Below, one piece after another: positions 33,652 through 42,870 of a stretch of DNA of 64,000 nucleotides. This DNA comes from Effrenium voratum (taxonomy: Eukaryota > Sar > Dinophyceae > Suessiales > Symbiodiniaceae): NCBI GenBank assembly GCA_963377175.1, contig CAUJNA010003506.1, forward strand, positions 55,001 through 119,000. The letters are read 5' to 3'. The notes under the pieces were generated by a model. That model searched no databases and was not told the DNA's origin. It saw nothing but the letters and a program-made list of their open reading frames with translations. The position numbers and the translations under genes were made by a program. How positions within the stretch are numbered: the stretch's first letter is position 1; every line of letters starts with the position of its first letter.

Positions 33652-35253
33652 TTAATCGTAAAGCACGCTCCCACTTTCGCGTAATTCCAGAACAGACTCC
33701 GAAATCATATGCACAAATAATTCTCGCACATCTTCATTATCTGTCAGTGCTCTGTTAGTCCCTTTCAATTTAAAAACGAGTAAACCTCCCATTTTAGTAT
33801 TCTGTCCAGTAAAATTAGTGTCTGCCATTTTCTCAAATGAAATCCCAATAACGAACTTGTCTTCTCTGTAGCGTTTATATGAAATGCTAAAGGCGTCTTG
33901 GTCAGGGTTCAAATAGTGTAATGTTCTTCGGAGGTAGTAGGCACTCTCGGCGAGGCTCTGGCATTCAAACTCTGGATATTTCTTATTATTAATTTGTAAT
34001 TGCCAAGATAAATTTAAATCTGAATTTTGAAAGCCTTTGCCGCGGAATTGCGCACGGGTAAGATTACCATCGCCATCAACAGCATCTGGGTTAAAACCGT
34101 CAAAGATTCTTGAATTGATCATAGGATTGTAAAAAAAGTTCCATCTCTTATAAATATAATTATCGTGTCTGTAGTAATTATTATTATCAGCATCTGCACC
34201 TGCTCTTGGTGGGCGATACAATGTAATGAAACAACCATTTAATTTAGAAGCGGATTTAACAATATTCATATTAATTTCAGTTCCTGCCGCGTTGAATGAT
34301 TGCGTCATAGTGTGATACATTGGAAATACTAATTTCAAACTTTGACCCTCTAACAAATGTTTCACTATATTATTGTTGACCGTATTGTCCAATTGAATTA
34401 CCTCAGCTCTAATGATTACGTTATTCAATTCCCACAGTGTTGAGGTGTCTCCAGTTGTGAAATAATAACCTTTGGCATCATTTTGAGTATTGGCATCAGT
34501 AACGGTAAAGGGTGCAATAACTGGTGCGTGTTCGTCTGATACAATTGTAAATTCCAATTCAAGGGGAGCATAACGAAGAGGTAAATAACAATTGCTTTCT
34601 AACAGTCCGCATACTGGTTTATGTCCTAATCGCATATAACCATTAGCGCCGGGGATTCCTGCTACTGAATGGCGAGTATATCGCGCTGTTAAGTCTCCCC
34701 AGTTGTTGTGGTCTCGTGTAGTTGAAATTGTAACTGCCTCGGGGTCTGCTGTAGGATCAGTTCTTGTATTGACATCAATAAATTCTGCCAGTCCAGTAGC
34801 ATATGTGTGTCGCCAGTCATCATCCCAACGAGGATTAGCGCCACCTTCTAAATCGTCCATATCTCTGGCATCTTGACTTTTAAAAGAATTATACAATTCA
34901 CAGTGCCTATTGTATTCAATAATATCTTGAACTTGTTGTCCGCCTACAGTGCATCTATAACGACTGAAGAAGGATGACAAATTACCTAAGGGTCGTAAAA
35001 AATGACTTCGTGTTCCGTCAGTGTTTTGAAGATTTGCAAATAAACGAATACTTGATAAATCAATATATGTGTTGTCTTCTCCTGATATATGAAATCTAAT
35101 TTGTTTATTACCCGCTTTCGGGTTATAAACATTACTACCCGATGGAAAATAATTAACGTGCCTTCTGTCTGTGATGTATTGTGCTGTTTCTGGAAGTCCA
35201 AAATTTAATGAGTTAATCATTGTAGTTTCACTTTCTGCAATTATATTATCCAT
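33652..35253 (-). CDS. Major capsid protein (PLV type, double jelly roll)
   Basis: A 533-residue protein forming the capsid shell. It shows the features of PLV major capsid proteins that I recognise: an N-terminal region with DLSSIRLFANLQN and FLRPLGNLSSFFSRYRCTVG followed by GQQVQDIIEYNRHCELYNSF, and a C-terminal region with LNLSWQLQINNKKYPEFECQ, SLAESAYYLRR and, at the very end, VLELRESGSVLYD. Length and order fit the two fused jelly-roll domains of this lineage. The frame is intact from the ATG at 35,251-35,253. The leader is AT-rich without the long upstream motif carried by the right-block genes, consistent with late expression (inference). It lies in the centre of the leftward morphogenesis block. 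Confidence 0.9.
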   Translation of the reverse strand: MDNIIAESETTMINSLNFGLPETAQYITDRRHVNYFPSGSNVYNPKAGNKQIRFHISGEDNTYIDLSSIRLFANLQNTDGTRSHFLRPLGNLSSFFSRYRCTVGGQQVQDIIEYNRHCELYNSFKSQDARDMDDLEGGANPRWDDDWRHTYATGLAEFIDVNTRTDPTADPEAVTISTTRDHNNWGDLTARYTRHSVAGIPGANGYMRLGHKPVCGLLESNCYLPLRYAPLELEFTIVSDEHAPVIAPFTVTDANTQNDAKGYYFTTGDTSTLWELNNVIIRAEVIQLDNTVNNNIVKHLLEGQSLKLVFPMYHTMTQSFNAAGTEINMNIVKSASKLNGCFITLYRPPRAGADADNNNYYRHDNYIYKRWNFFYNPMINSRIFDGFNPDAVDGDGNLTRAQFRGKGFQNSDLNLSWQLQINNKKYPEFECQSLAESAYYLRRTLHYLNPDQDAFSISYKRYREDKFVIGISFEKMADTNFTGQNTKMGGLLVFKLKGTNRALTDNEDVRELFVHMISESVLELRESGSVLYD

Positions 35254-35278
35254 TACTTATATATGATAAACTTAGATT

Positions 35279-35500
35279 TTATTTTTTATTATTTATATTT
35301 TTCTTATGTGGAAGCATTGCAGTAGAATTATTTGAAGTTGTATTTTTTATAGTATTTATTAAATAATTGTTTTTTGTATCAACTATATCTTTTATAGTAT
35401 CATAATCTAAATTCTTATATTGTTTATCGTATTTTGACGGTTCTTTTGTCAGTTTCTTCTCTAATGGAATTTTGTTTTGCTTGTCTTTGTTTCTATACAT
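35279..35500 (-). CDS. Unknown viral protein, 73 aa
   Basis: Lysine- and asparagine-rich (MYRNKDKQNKIPLEKKLTKE and onward) without hydrophobic core segments, probably disordered. It sits between the lipase and capsid genes on the same strand with gaps of 25 and 65 bases. No family recognised. Confidence 0.5.
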   Translation of the reverse strand: MYRNKDKQNKIPLEKKLTKEPSKYDKQYKNLDYDTIKDIVDTKNNYLINTIKNTTSNNSTAMLPHKKNINNKK

Positions 35501-35565
35501 ATTATTATTAATATTATTGATATTTTATTGTTCTGGTGTTGAATTAGGATTGAAACGCGAAGCAT

Positions 35566-36341
35566 TTAACCCGAATTATCATTCGGGTTGAACCCATTAG
35601 AAATATCAGTAGTAGGATTAATTTCAGTCATACCTTGTCCTGTCCAATTATTGAAACTGTGTTTATCTAATAAATTATTGCTTTCTATTTCTCCAGTTAT
35701 TGCCGCGTCATCGAACATTGCTATAGGATCTCCACGATTTCTAAATCGTAAGTGTCGCGGGTTTTTCTGTTGATTACTTCCTGATACAAAAGGTGATGAA
35801 TAAACAGTAGTAGCATATTTGTTTCCGTGTCTGTTGTTGATTTCTTGTGCAACAGCCGAGCCGAGGGAATGGCACAATCTATAACATCTGGATTTTTCCT
35901 TAATTCTTCCATTGCGTCTTTATACCTTTCGCTTAATTGAACATTATGAGTAGGAATAAAAAACAGATCTGCGATTACATCATTGACTTTGTGATTTAGT
36001 CCCGTTTTAGCACCAGTGCCACCAATATATAAAGTGTTGCCTATTCTTGTTATTCCATTTACATTTGAATACGCGGCGTCTAAACCCTTAACATCATCAA
36101 TCTTATTTTTATTTTGAACATTGATTTCTTCGGCATAACGTGTTTTATGTTTCATTATTTGCTTATCAAAATGTTTATTGAAACCTCCTACTTTGTCTTC
36201 CAATTTCTTTTTATGGTTAAAAAATACATCTTCTATTAAATCCTTACCTGCCGTATATGCCTTATCACTTGCTACACCTGCCATCATTTGTGTAGGCGTC
36301 CTGCCTTCAATAGCACCTAATAATAATTGTCGTCCAATCAT
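35566..36341 (-). CDS. Class-3-like lipase/esterase, frameshifted
   Basis: An alpha/beta hydrolase, probably virion-associated and used to breach host membranes, as proposed for lipases of related viruses. The first frame runs from the ATG at 36,341 (N-terminal helical region, then NTLYIGGTGAKTGLNHKVND) to residues ...NPDVIDC and then goes out of frame. The continuation in the -1 frame reads HSLGSAVAQEINNRHGNKYA. The break falls exactly on the nucleophile elbow: one missing G in the TGTGCCAT stretch (about 35,877-35,882) would give the GxSxG signature. Candidate triad: Ser at 35,866-35,868, Asp in NRGDPIA (35,728-35,730), His in DKHSFNNW (35,659-35,661). Total about 257 residues. Confidence 0.75.
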
Positions 36342-36442
36342 ATATTATTAATAGATATTTTTTAAATTATCTATTAATAACAATAATTACAAAGTAATTA
36401 TCAATAATAATTATATTATAATTTCTATTGTATATTATATTT

Positions 36443-37298
36443 ATGAGTGATAGATTAACATATAAAAAAATCTATGTTGATAGTGCCTACAGATTGCAAG
36501 AAAGCAATTCTACCAGCGACTTTATTATAGAACTTGACCAAAACTTTGAAATTCCACCAAGAACAAAAATGTTCGTGACTGAGTGTTCATTCAGCACTCC
36601 GTTTTATACAACAGAGAAAGGTTTTTATGAAAGATTCTATATTATGTTGTATAATAGTTCCAATGTATTATTGAGAAGCACTGCCGTTGATGTATCCGGT
36701 GAAATTTATTATGCCAATCAATTATCATTTAAAATACAATCAGAATTAAACGCGGCATTTAATGATATTGTACCTGACTTATTCTTAACAGTATATGGAC
36801 AAAGCGAGAGAAAGATGGAGCTTAAATTAAATGACCCTCTAACTTACAAAATCAAAATACCTACAGATGAAGAATTAGAAACTTATGTAAATGGCGAATG
36901 GAACAGAGGACAGTTTGAATATGACAATTTAAGACCAAAATCTATTAATTATTTATTAAGTAATTATATTGCCTATGATCCTGCGTCATCTTGGTTAAGT
37001 GGATACTTTAATTTAGTTCCTTTTCAGAATGTATATATTAACTCACCTCAACTAAGCGACTACAAATATTCAGCACCTAATAATTTTAGTAGTTCAGTAA
37101 TAAAAAAAAGTTCAAATTAACCAACAACTAGGCGGAGTCATTAGCGACTACACCTCACCTATATATGCAGATTTTATTGATGTAGGCGGTAAAAATATTA
37201 AGAGACTACACTTTAAAATTACAACTTCAAGAAACGAAGTTATTGATTTTCACGGCGTACCCATACAGTTCTCCTTGCTTTTTCAATTAGACAATTGA
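36443..37298 (+). CDS. Minor capsid (penton) protein, frameshifted
   Basis: Vertex protein of PLV-type capsids, expected single jelly roll. The ATG at 36,443 gives MSDRLTYKKIYVDSAYRLQE, then SDFIIELDQNFEIPPRTKMF and VTECSFST, the opening I associate with this family. The first frame ends at 37,118-37,120. The continuation in the +1 frame (VQINQQLGGVISDYTSPIYA ... NEVIDFHGVPIQFSLLFQLD, stop 37,296-37,298) carries the conserved C-terminal strand. One extra A in the A8 run at 37,102-37,109 explains the shift. About 284 residues in total. It is transcribed divergently from the lipase. Confidence 0.85.
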
Positions 37299-37412
37299 AT
37301 AAACAACCTAAATATTAATATTTATATCAAATTATTAATATTAATATTTCTCAATTTGTCCATATAGACAAAATATATAAATAATATAGACAAAATATAT
37401 AATATATTATAT

Positions 37413-37970
37413 ATGTCAGAAGTCGAACCTGGAATTACTAATACAATTGAAGCAGACGTACCAGTAAGTGAATTACCACCAATTGAAGAAGAAGGAGAAG
37501 CACCACAGGCAGAACCAATAACAGAACCAACACAAGAAATAAAACCTGTAGAACCTCTTATAAACAACTCAAAAACTCAAGCGCGTAATGAAAAGAAAAT
37601 AACCTGTCCAAAATGTGCCAAAACTTTAACATTAAAATCTTACAGATACAGTCATGAACGCAATTGCCAAGGACCATTAGAAACAAAGCCTATAAAACCT
37701 AAACCAAAAGCAGTTCCAATAGCAAAACCTCAAAGGATAGATCATGAAGTAGCGTACAACGAAGAAAATCAACAACCACAACCGCAACAAAATAATATAA
37801 TAGCGAACACACCGCCCCCAAGAAGATCGCAACAACAACCGCCTCCAAACCCGCTACAAAATATAGCGCAACATTACCAATTATTGCAAAATGAATATTT
37901 AAGACAGAAGCAAGAAAAATATAATGCATTAAATAAGAATATATTTGGTTCAAGAGGAAAGAAAAGATAA
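37413..37970 (+). CDS. Zinc-finger protein with Pro/Gln-rich tail, 185 aa
   Basis: An acidic N-terminal 50 residues (EADVPVSELPPIEEEGEAPQ), then a single CxxC-x12-HxxxC finger (C65, C68, H81, C85; CPKCAKTLTLKSYRYSHERN then C), then a Pro/Gln/Asn-rich disordered region and a basic helical end (LRQKQEKYNALNKNIFGSRG). Positioned between penton and fibre with AT-rich leaders like theirs, so probably a late gene, perhaps a virion or DNA-condensing protein. No named family recognised. Confidence 0.7.
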   Translation: MSEVEPGITNTIEADVPVSELPPIEEEGEAPQAEPITEPTQEIKPVEPLINNSKTQARNEKKITCPKCAKTLTLKSYRYSHERNCQGPLETKPIKPKPKAVPIAKPQRIDHEVAYNEENQQPQPQQNNIIANTPPPRRSQQQPPPNPLQNIAQHYQLLQNEYLRQKQEKYNALNKNIFGSRGKKR

Positions 37971-38005
37971 AATATAATTATTATATAACCTACTATATAA
38001 TAATT

Positions 38006-40103
38006 ATGTTTTCAACATTATCACTGGACGGCTCAAACAGAATTGTAGCAAGTGAATTAGTATTAATAAATTCAACAGAACCATCAACATTAAGCAGTGT
38101 TTATGCTACAAAACAAGAATTAGCAGACACAGCAGGATCATTAGGTGGAGGTTATACAATTGAAGAAGTTGATGTTCTTATTTTAGCACAGAAAAATAAG
38201 ATAGATGCCAATATTTTAGATATTACTGAATTAAACGCAACATCAACAACTATGTTTAATGAACAAGTAAATCAAAACGCAACAATTACAAGCAACTTTA
38301 ATAATATAACAGCACACGGATTAACCATAACTTCAATACTACCGACTATATCAGCAAATACAATTAAACTTGATTCTAATTTTAATAACATTAGTTCAAA
38401 TACACATTTAATCAGTAATTTAAATGCTACAATAACATCGCATATATCATTAATTGACACAAACATTAATAACATAACAGGACACGGAAACACAATAACA
38501 ACGATTTTAACAGATATAGCAAATTTACAAGCAGGTGGCGGTGCTTCGTGGACTACAACTGAAAAAACAACTATTCAAGCGGATGTATCAACATTATATG
38601 CAAATGATACTAATTTATTCAATACAAATACCGCATACAGTAATACATTTGCTTCAATTATATCAGATAATAATATACAAGATGTATTAATAACTCAAAA
38701 TTCAAACACAATAAATAGTTTAATATCAGCAGATTTACAAAAGTTAGATAAAACAATCACAACTGCCCAAACAATGAACTCGCCACTAATTATTAGTTTA
38801 ACAGATAACACTAATCCAATTTTTAGAATTCAAGATGCTGTAAGTAACCAAAGACTCGAGTTCAAACGAGGATGTCAGTTAGACTCTTATCAAGGTTTAA
38901 CAGGTGCCACACCTTATAGATTATGGTTAGGATGGAACACTGGCGATGTCATTATTGGAAGACCTAATAATGCTTCAAGAATTACGATTAACGGTAATGT
39001 TCATACTTCATACAATTTTGCTCAAGCACATGGAACATCATATTTTGAAGGTGCTGTATATATGAAAGGAAATTTATTTACAAATAATGATTTTTCAACA
39101 GATATTAAAACTAAAATTGATAATTTAGACAATGCATTAACTCCATATTTAGAAACACACACACCCGCGGCAACAGAAGGTTTTTATATTCATCATCCTA
39201 ATTTTGTTGCTTGTAGTATTGGCGATATTACAAATTCTTCTAATCAATATTTTATGTGCGATGGTGCTGTATCTAAAACCATTTTCAGTAAACCAGTTGA
39301 CGTATTAGGTGATGTATATACAAATGGCGATTTAACAATGGTTTCTGGTAAGAAAGTTGAAGTCAATCAGGTTCAATCTGTATCAGGAAATACTTTATTA
39401 TTACAAAATTCACCGAGTGGCAATGTTCAATTTGGCAACACATCAAAACTAATAATTGATAATGCTGAAATGTATGTCGATACAAATGATTTAATAATTA
39501 GGAATAGCAACACTTCAAACTCTATTAATTTGGTTGTTGGATTATCTTCAACATATGCTGATAATAAAATTATTTTGAATAGTGGAAGTAATAGCGAATT
39601 ACGAGGCGACTGGACTATTGACGGTGACATGACTTTTGGAATTGCTCATAAAATCAATTTGAGACATTTGAATAGCGATGCCGTATTAAGACTGGAAGCA
39701 TCAACAACTATTGATAGTTATATCGATGGCACTAAATATTTACAATTGGATGATACTCAATTTTCATCATATAACGGATTTAATTTAAGTAGTGATAAGA
39801 GACTGAAAGATAATATAGAAGATGTAGACGATGATACTATAAATATGGTAAAAAAACATTAAGATTAAAACATTTGTTAAAAATCAAAAAACTAAAAAAA
39901 CTGAATTAGGATGGATTGCTCAAGATGTTCAACAATACACAAATCCTAAATATAATATTGTAAATGACACAGGAGAATACTTAACAATGTGTTATGACAG
40001 AATGGCCTGTATTAGTTGGGATGCTTTAACAAAACTTATTGCTCGTGTAGAATATTTGGAAAACAAAGTCTTTAAAGAGAAAAATAAAACTAAAAATATT
40101 TAG
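38006..40103 (+). CDS. Fibre protein with C-terminal S74 chaperone, frameshifted
   Basis: A trimeric receptor-binding fibre by design. The N-terminal region is short and globular. Residues about 60-250 are Asn/Ile/Thr-rich heptad-like repeats (NITAHGLTITSIL, NITGHGNTITTIL) typical of coiled or beta fibres. A beta-rich shaft follows, then SSDKRLKDNI at about 595-604, the start of a peptidase-S74 intramolecular chaperone whose Ser cuts the domain off after folding. The first frame stops at 39,860-39,862. The rest of the S74 domain (TELGWIAQDVQQY ... LTMCYDRMACISWDALTKLI ... RVEYLENKV) is in the +1 frame, stop 40,101-40,103. One extra A in A7 (39,850-39,856) explains the break. About 698 residues if read through. 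Confidence 0.85.
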
Positions 40104-40111
40104 TTTAACAA

Positions 40112-40138
40112 TCTTGTAAAATGTATTTAAAGAAATAT
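40112..40138 (+). promoter_or_regulatory. Shared upstream motif before the 93-aa gene
   Basis: TCTTGTAAAAT then GTATTTAAAGAAATAT, ending 26 bases before the ATG at 40,164. Same core as the copies at 40,840, 42,813, 47,104 and 47,763. Confidence 0.75.
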
Positions 40139-40163
40139 ATAATATAATATAATATATATTATA

Positions 40164-40445
40164 ATGAGTATTAAACCTGAAGATATGACACTGGAACAAA
40201 TAAAGGAACAACTGGCGCTATATAACAGATTATATTATCAAAGAAGGAGACACGAAAAGGACTTTATGGACACCAAAAGGGCAAGTGCTATAAGATTTCA
40301 CAGAAGAAAGAAATTAGACAAGATGGCAGAAAATGGAGAAATTAATTTAAAAGATATTGATTATGAAAATAAACCAGAAGATTTACAGAATACAAAACCC
40401 AGAAAATATAAGGCGCAAACATATAAAATTATAACAGTTGAATAA
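40164..40445 (+). CDS. Small basic viral protein, 93 aa
   Basis: Helical N-terminus (MSIKPEDMTLEQIKEQLALY) followed by an Arg/Lys-rich segment (QRRRHEKDFMDTKRASAIRF, HRRKKLDK), a plausible nucleic-acid-binding surface. No family recognised. It is the first gene of the right block that carries the long upstream motif and lies just after the fibre gene, so it probably belongs to the replication/accessory class. Confidence 0.7.
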   Translation: MSIKPEDMTLEQIKEQLALYNRLYYQRRRHEKDFMDTKRASAIRFHRRKKLDKMAENGEINLKDIDYENKPEDLQNTKPRKYKAQTYKIITVE

Positions 40446-40544
40446 ATAATATTTATTAAAATTTCAATATTTTAAGTAATATTTATTAAAATTTATATAT
40501 TTTAATAAATATTTGGTGCATTTTTGGGGTTTTAGGTTTTGAAA

Positions 40545-40785
40545 CCCCCAGAGCGGGGGGTTCATTCCCCCCAGAGCGGGGGGTTCATTCCCCCCAGAGC
40601 GGGGGATTTGCCTGAAAATCTTGAAATTAGGTGCTGTTTTGCTGTTCCCCCCAGAGCGGGGGGTTCATTCCCCCCTGTGTGGGGGGTTCATTCCCCCCTG
40701 TGTGGGGGGTTCATTCCCCCCTGTGTGGGGGGTTCATTCCCCCCTGTGTGGGGGGTTCATTCCCCCCTGTGTAGGGGATTTGAAA
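40545..40785. repeat. Array of about nine GC-rich palindromes
   Basis: Units of about 23 bases: CCCCCC-AGAGC-GGGGGG or CCCCCC-TGTGT-GGGGGG, joined by TTCATT. Three AGAGC units, a 45-base interruption, one AGAGC unit and five TGTGT units follow each other. Each is a six-base G/C stem with a five-base loop, so a dense row of very stable hairpins stands in an otherwise AT-rich element. The two loop types form homogeneous runs, indicating local expansion. Confidence 0.9.
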
Positions 40786-40839
40786 CCATAAATTCAGGAA
40801 AAATATAAAAAATATATAGAAATTTTACTATAAAATATT

Positions 40840-40868
40840 TCTTGTAAAAAAGTATTTAAAGAAATATT
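40840..40868 (+). promoter_or_regulatory. Shared upstream motif before CxxC gene 1
   Basis: TCTTGTAAAAAA then GTATTTAAAGAAATATT, ending 16 bases before the ATG at 40,884. Confidence 0.75.
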
Positions 40869-40883
40869 ATGTATTATAATTAT

Positions 40884-41835
40884 ATGGTGAAAATGTTCAG
40901 TGAGATTGAGCAGGAAGAAATAATTAACGAGTTCTTAAATAAAATCAACATGAATGACACTATAAGAATGATAAATAAAAAAAATTGGAATGTGTAAAGA
41001 ATGTAAATTTAATTATAATAATATTCAATTATATAAAACTAAATTATCAGAAAATATTATTAAACACATATGCAAATATAGTTATAAAGAATGTTATAAA
41101 TGCAAAAGATTAAAACAGTTGAACACATTTGTAAATATTGACACTTGTAATAAGTCAAAAGAATTCATCAAACTAACTGAAATAATTGAAAATGAAAAGG
41201 AAGAAGACACAACTGTTACAACAAACAACATCAGAGATTATTATTTTACAAAATTATATAAATTTCCGACATTCAAATTTATCAAATCCAATTTATTAAA
41301 GGATGTTAAAGGAAGGCACAACTACACAAGGGACATACACGACAGAATAAAGGACTGTTATGAATTATACTACAAAGGAAATATTAAAACTGAAAGCGCT
41401 GGAGTAGATTTAGGCGATACACCAATTTATAAAACAGTTGAAATAAAATACATAGAAACATATAAAAATGGTCTAGTAGATAGATTTTTTGATGAGTATA
41501 AGAATGATGATGACATACCAAAAAACCAAAAGAATAGACGGGATTGTTTTAGATATATTGAAAATAATATTTCGAACACGTTAAACATATTCAAGATAAT
41601 ATTATCACATATTTTCAATAAGCTGGATAATGCACTTTCTAATATCCTTTTTAATGATGTAGGACAAAATATTTATAAGCACTATACAAAAGAAATAGAA
41701 ATAAGCGAGAGAATACAAAATATGATATTTAGTTCATACCCAAGTATCAAAGATATCAAACCGCAGACTAATAGGAGTAACCAAAAACAACAACAGTACG
41801 AAGCATATTTAAATAGTGCTGAAGATTTTGAATAA
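40884..41835 (+). CDS. CxxC...CxxC family protein 1, frameshifted
   Basis: The ATG at 40,884 begins a 37-codon helical segment (MVKMFSEIEQEEIINEFLNK and onward) that stops at 40,995-40,997. One extra A in the A8 run at 40,977-40,984 puts the continuation in the +1 frame: CKEC, 29 residues with a NIIKHIC core, then CYKCKRL. The rest (about 240 residues) is Lys/Asn-rich and helical, with DCFRYIENNISNTLNIFKII near the middle and QQQYEAYLNSAEDFE at the end. The two CxxC pairs suggest a zinc-bound fold. Function unknown. It is the largest of three related proteins in this element and stands directly before the integrase. Confidence 0.65.
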
Positions 41836-41864
41836 AATGTTAAAAAAATATCACCTTTATTAAT

Positions 41865-42781
41865 ATGGCAAATATTAATAAAAATGATATAATTAGTAAA
41901 ACCTATTATGATAGATCAGGATACGGAAGTATCACAACAACCTATAAGGATGCTAAACAAAAGGAACAAAGCATAACCTTAAATGATGTTAAAGAATGGT
42001 TTCAAAAGAACATAGAACAGAAGAAGCAATTAAGAGGCAAAAATTCATTTATTTCTCCACATCCATACTTTGAATTTCAATTAGATTTATTTTTTATTAA
42101 TGACATACCCAATCAAAAATTTAAAGCAGGGATGGTTTTAATTGATATATTTACCAGATATTCTACAGTAATACCTATTAAATCAAAACAACCGCCTGAC
42201 ATATTAGCGGGAGTAATGGAAGGGATGCAGAAAATGAAAGGCAAACCAGAAATTATTTATAGCGACGAGGAAGGCAGTTTATATAATAAAACAGTTGAAG
42301 ATTATTTCAAAGAAGAAGGAATAGAATTATACCGCACAAGAGGACACCCTAATTTTGCAGAGCGTTTTATACGCACCTACAAAGATATGTTATATAAAAG
42401 GGTTGAAAAAGATGAAAAAGAAGGAAAGGAAAATATACAATGGATAGATTATAATTTTGAAATATTACTAACTTATAATAATAAAATGGAACATTCAAGC
42501 ATAGGAATGACACCAGCGGAAGCATTGAAGGAGAAAAACAATTATAAAGTAAAAATGAAAATGGCAACCGAAGCAACTAGAACCCGTAAATATCCTGAAA
42601 TTAACATAGGTGACGAAGTGAAGATTTACAGAAAGAAAGCAATAACTGAAAAGGAAAGGAGTAGCAACTGGTTACCTACAAAATATAAGGTTGAAAGGAT
42701 TGAAAAAAACTAGGACAATCTTATTTTTATTTGGAACATAACACACGACCATTCTTAAGATTTGAAATTTTGAAAGTTTAA
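41865..42781 (+). CDS. Retroviral-type (rve) integrase, frameshifted at the tail
   Basis: Catalyses insertion of the viral DNA into the host genome. The RNase-H-fold core carries the acidic triad: Asp74 in FQLDLFFI, Asp134 in IIYSDEEG and Glu166 in NFAERFIRTYK. The N-terminal 60 residues may hold the end-binding part, although no clear HHCC finger is visible. After ...VERIEKN the first frame stops at 42,711-42,713. The -1 frame continues LGQSYFYLEHNTRPFLRFEI and ends at 42,781, which looks like the conserved C-terminal strand region. The run A7C at the break reads A AAA AAC in frame. About 305 residues if continued. This gene has no copy of the long upstream motif. Confidence 0.9.
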
Positions 42782-42812
42782 AAAATATATAGAATTTTTA
42801 TTATAAAAAAAT

Positions 42813-42842
42813 TTCTTGTAAAAAAGTTATTTAAAGAAATAT
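42813..42842 (+). promoter_or_regulatory. Shared upstream motif before the replication gene
   Basis: TCTTGTAAAAAA then GTTATTTAAAGAAATAT, with one extra T relative to the other copies. Ends 28 bases before the ATG at 42,871. Confidence 0.75.
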
Positions 42843-42870
42843 TTTATAATATAAATATATAGATTATATT

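Larger units (their letters stand above)
40446..40883. other. Intergenic region with GC-rich palindrome array
   Basis: AT-rich edges surround the hairpin array at 40,545-40,785 and the upstream motif at 40,840-40,868. An open frame of 89 codons across the array (Pro/Gly/Val repeats) is an artefact of the repeats. Confidence 0.8.

Noticed and set aside
30739..39856. Programmed frameshifting as a general explanation for all broken viral genes
   Set aside because: The shifts go in both directions (+1 and -1) and only the integrase site matches a canonical slippery heptamer with the stop next to it; the ATPase site (A TTT TTA) and the others do not.
40539..40808. An 89-codon Pro/Gly/Val-rich repeat protein
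   Set aside because: It translates the palindrome array; the hairpin symmetry and lack of an upstream motif or separate start signal make coding unlikely.
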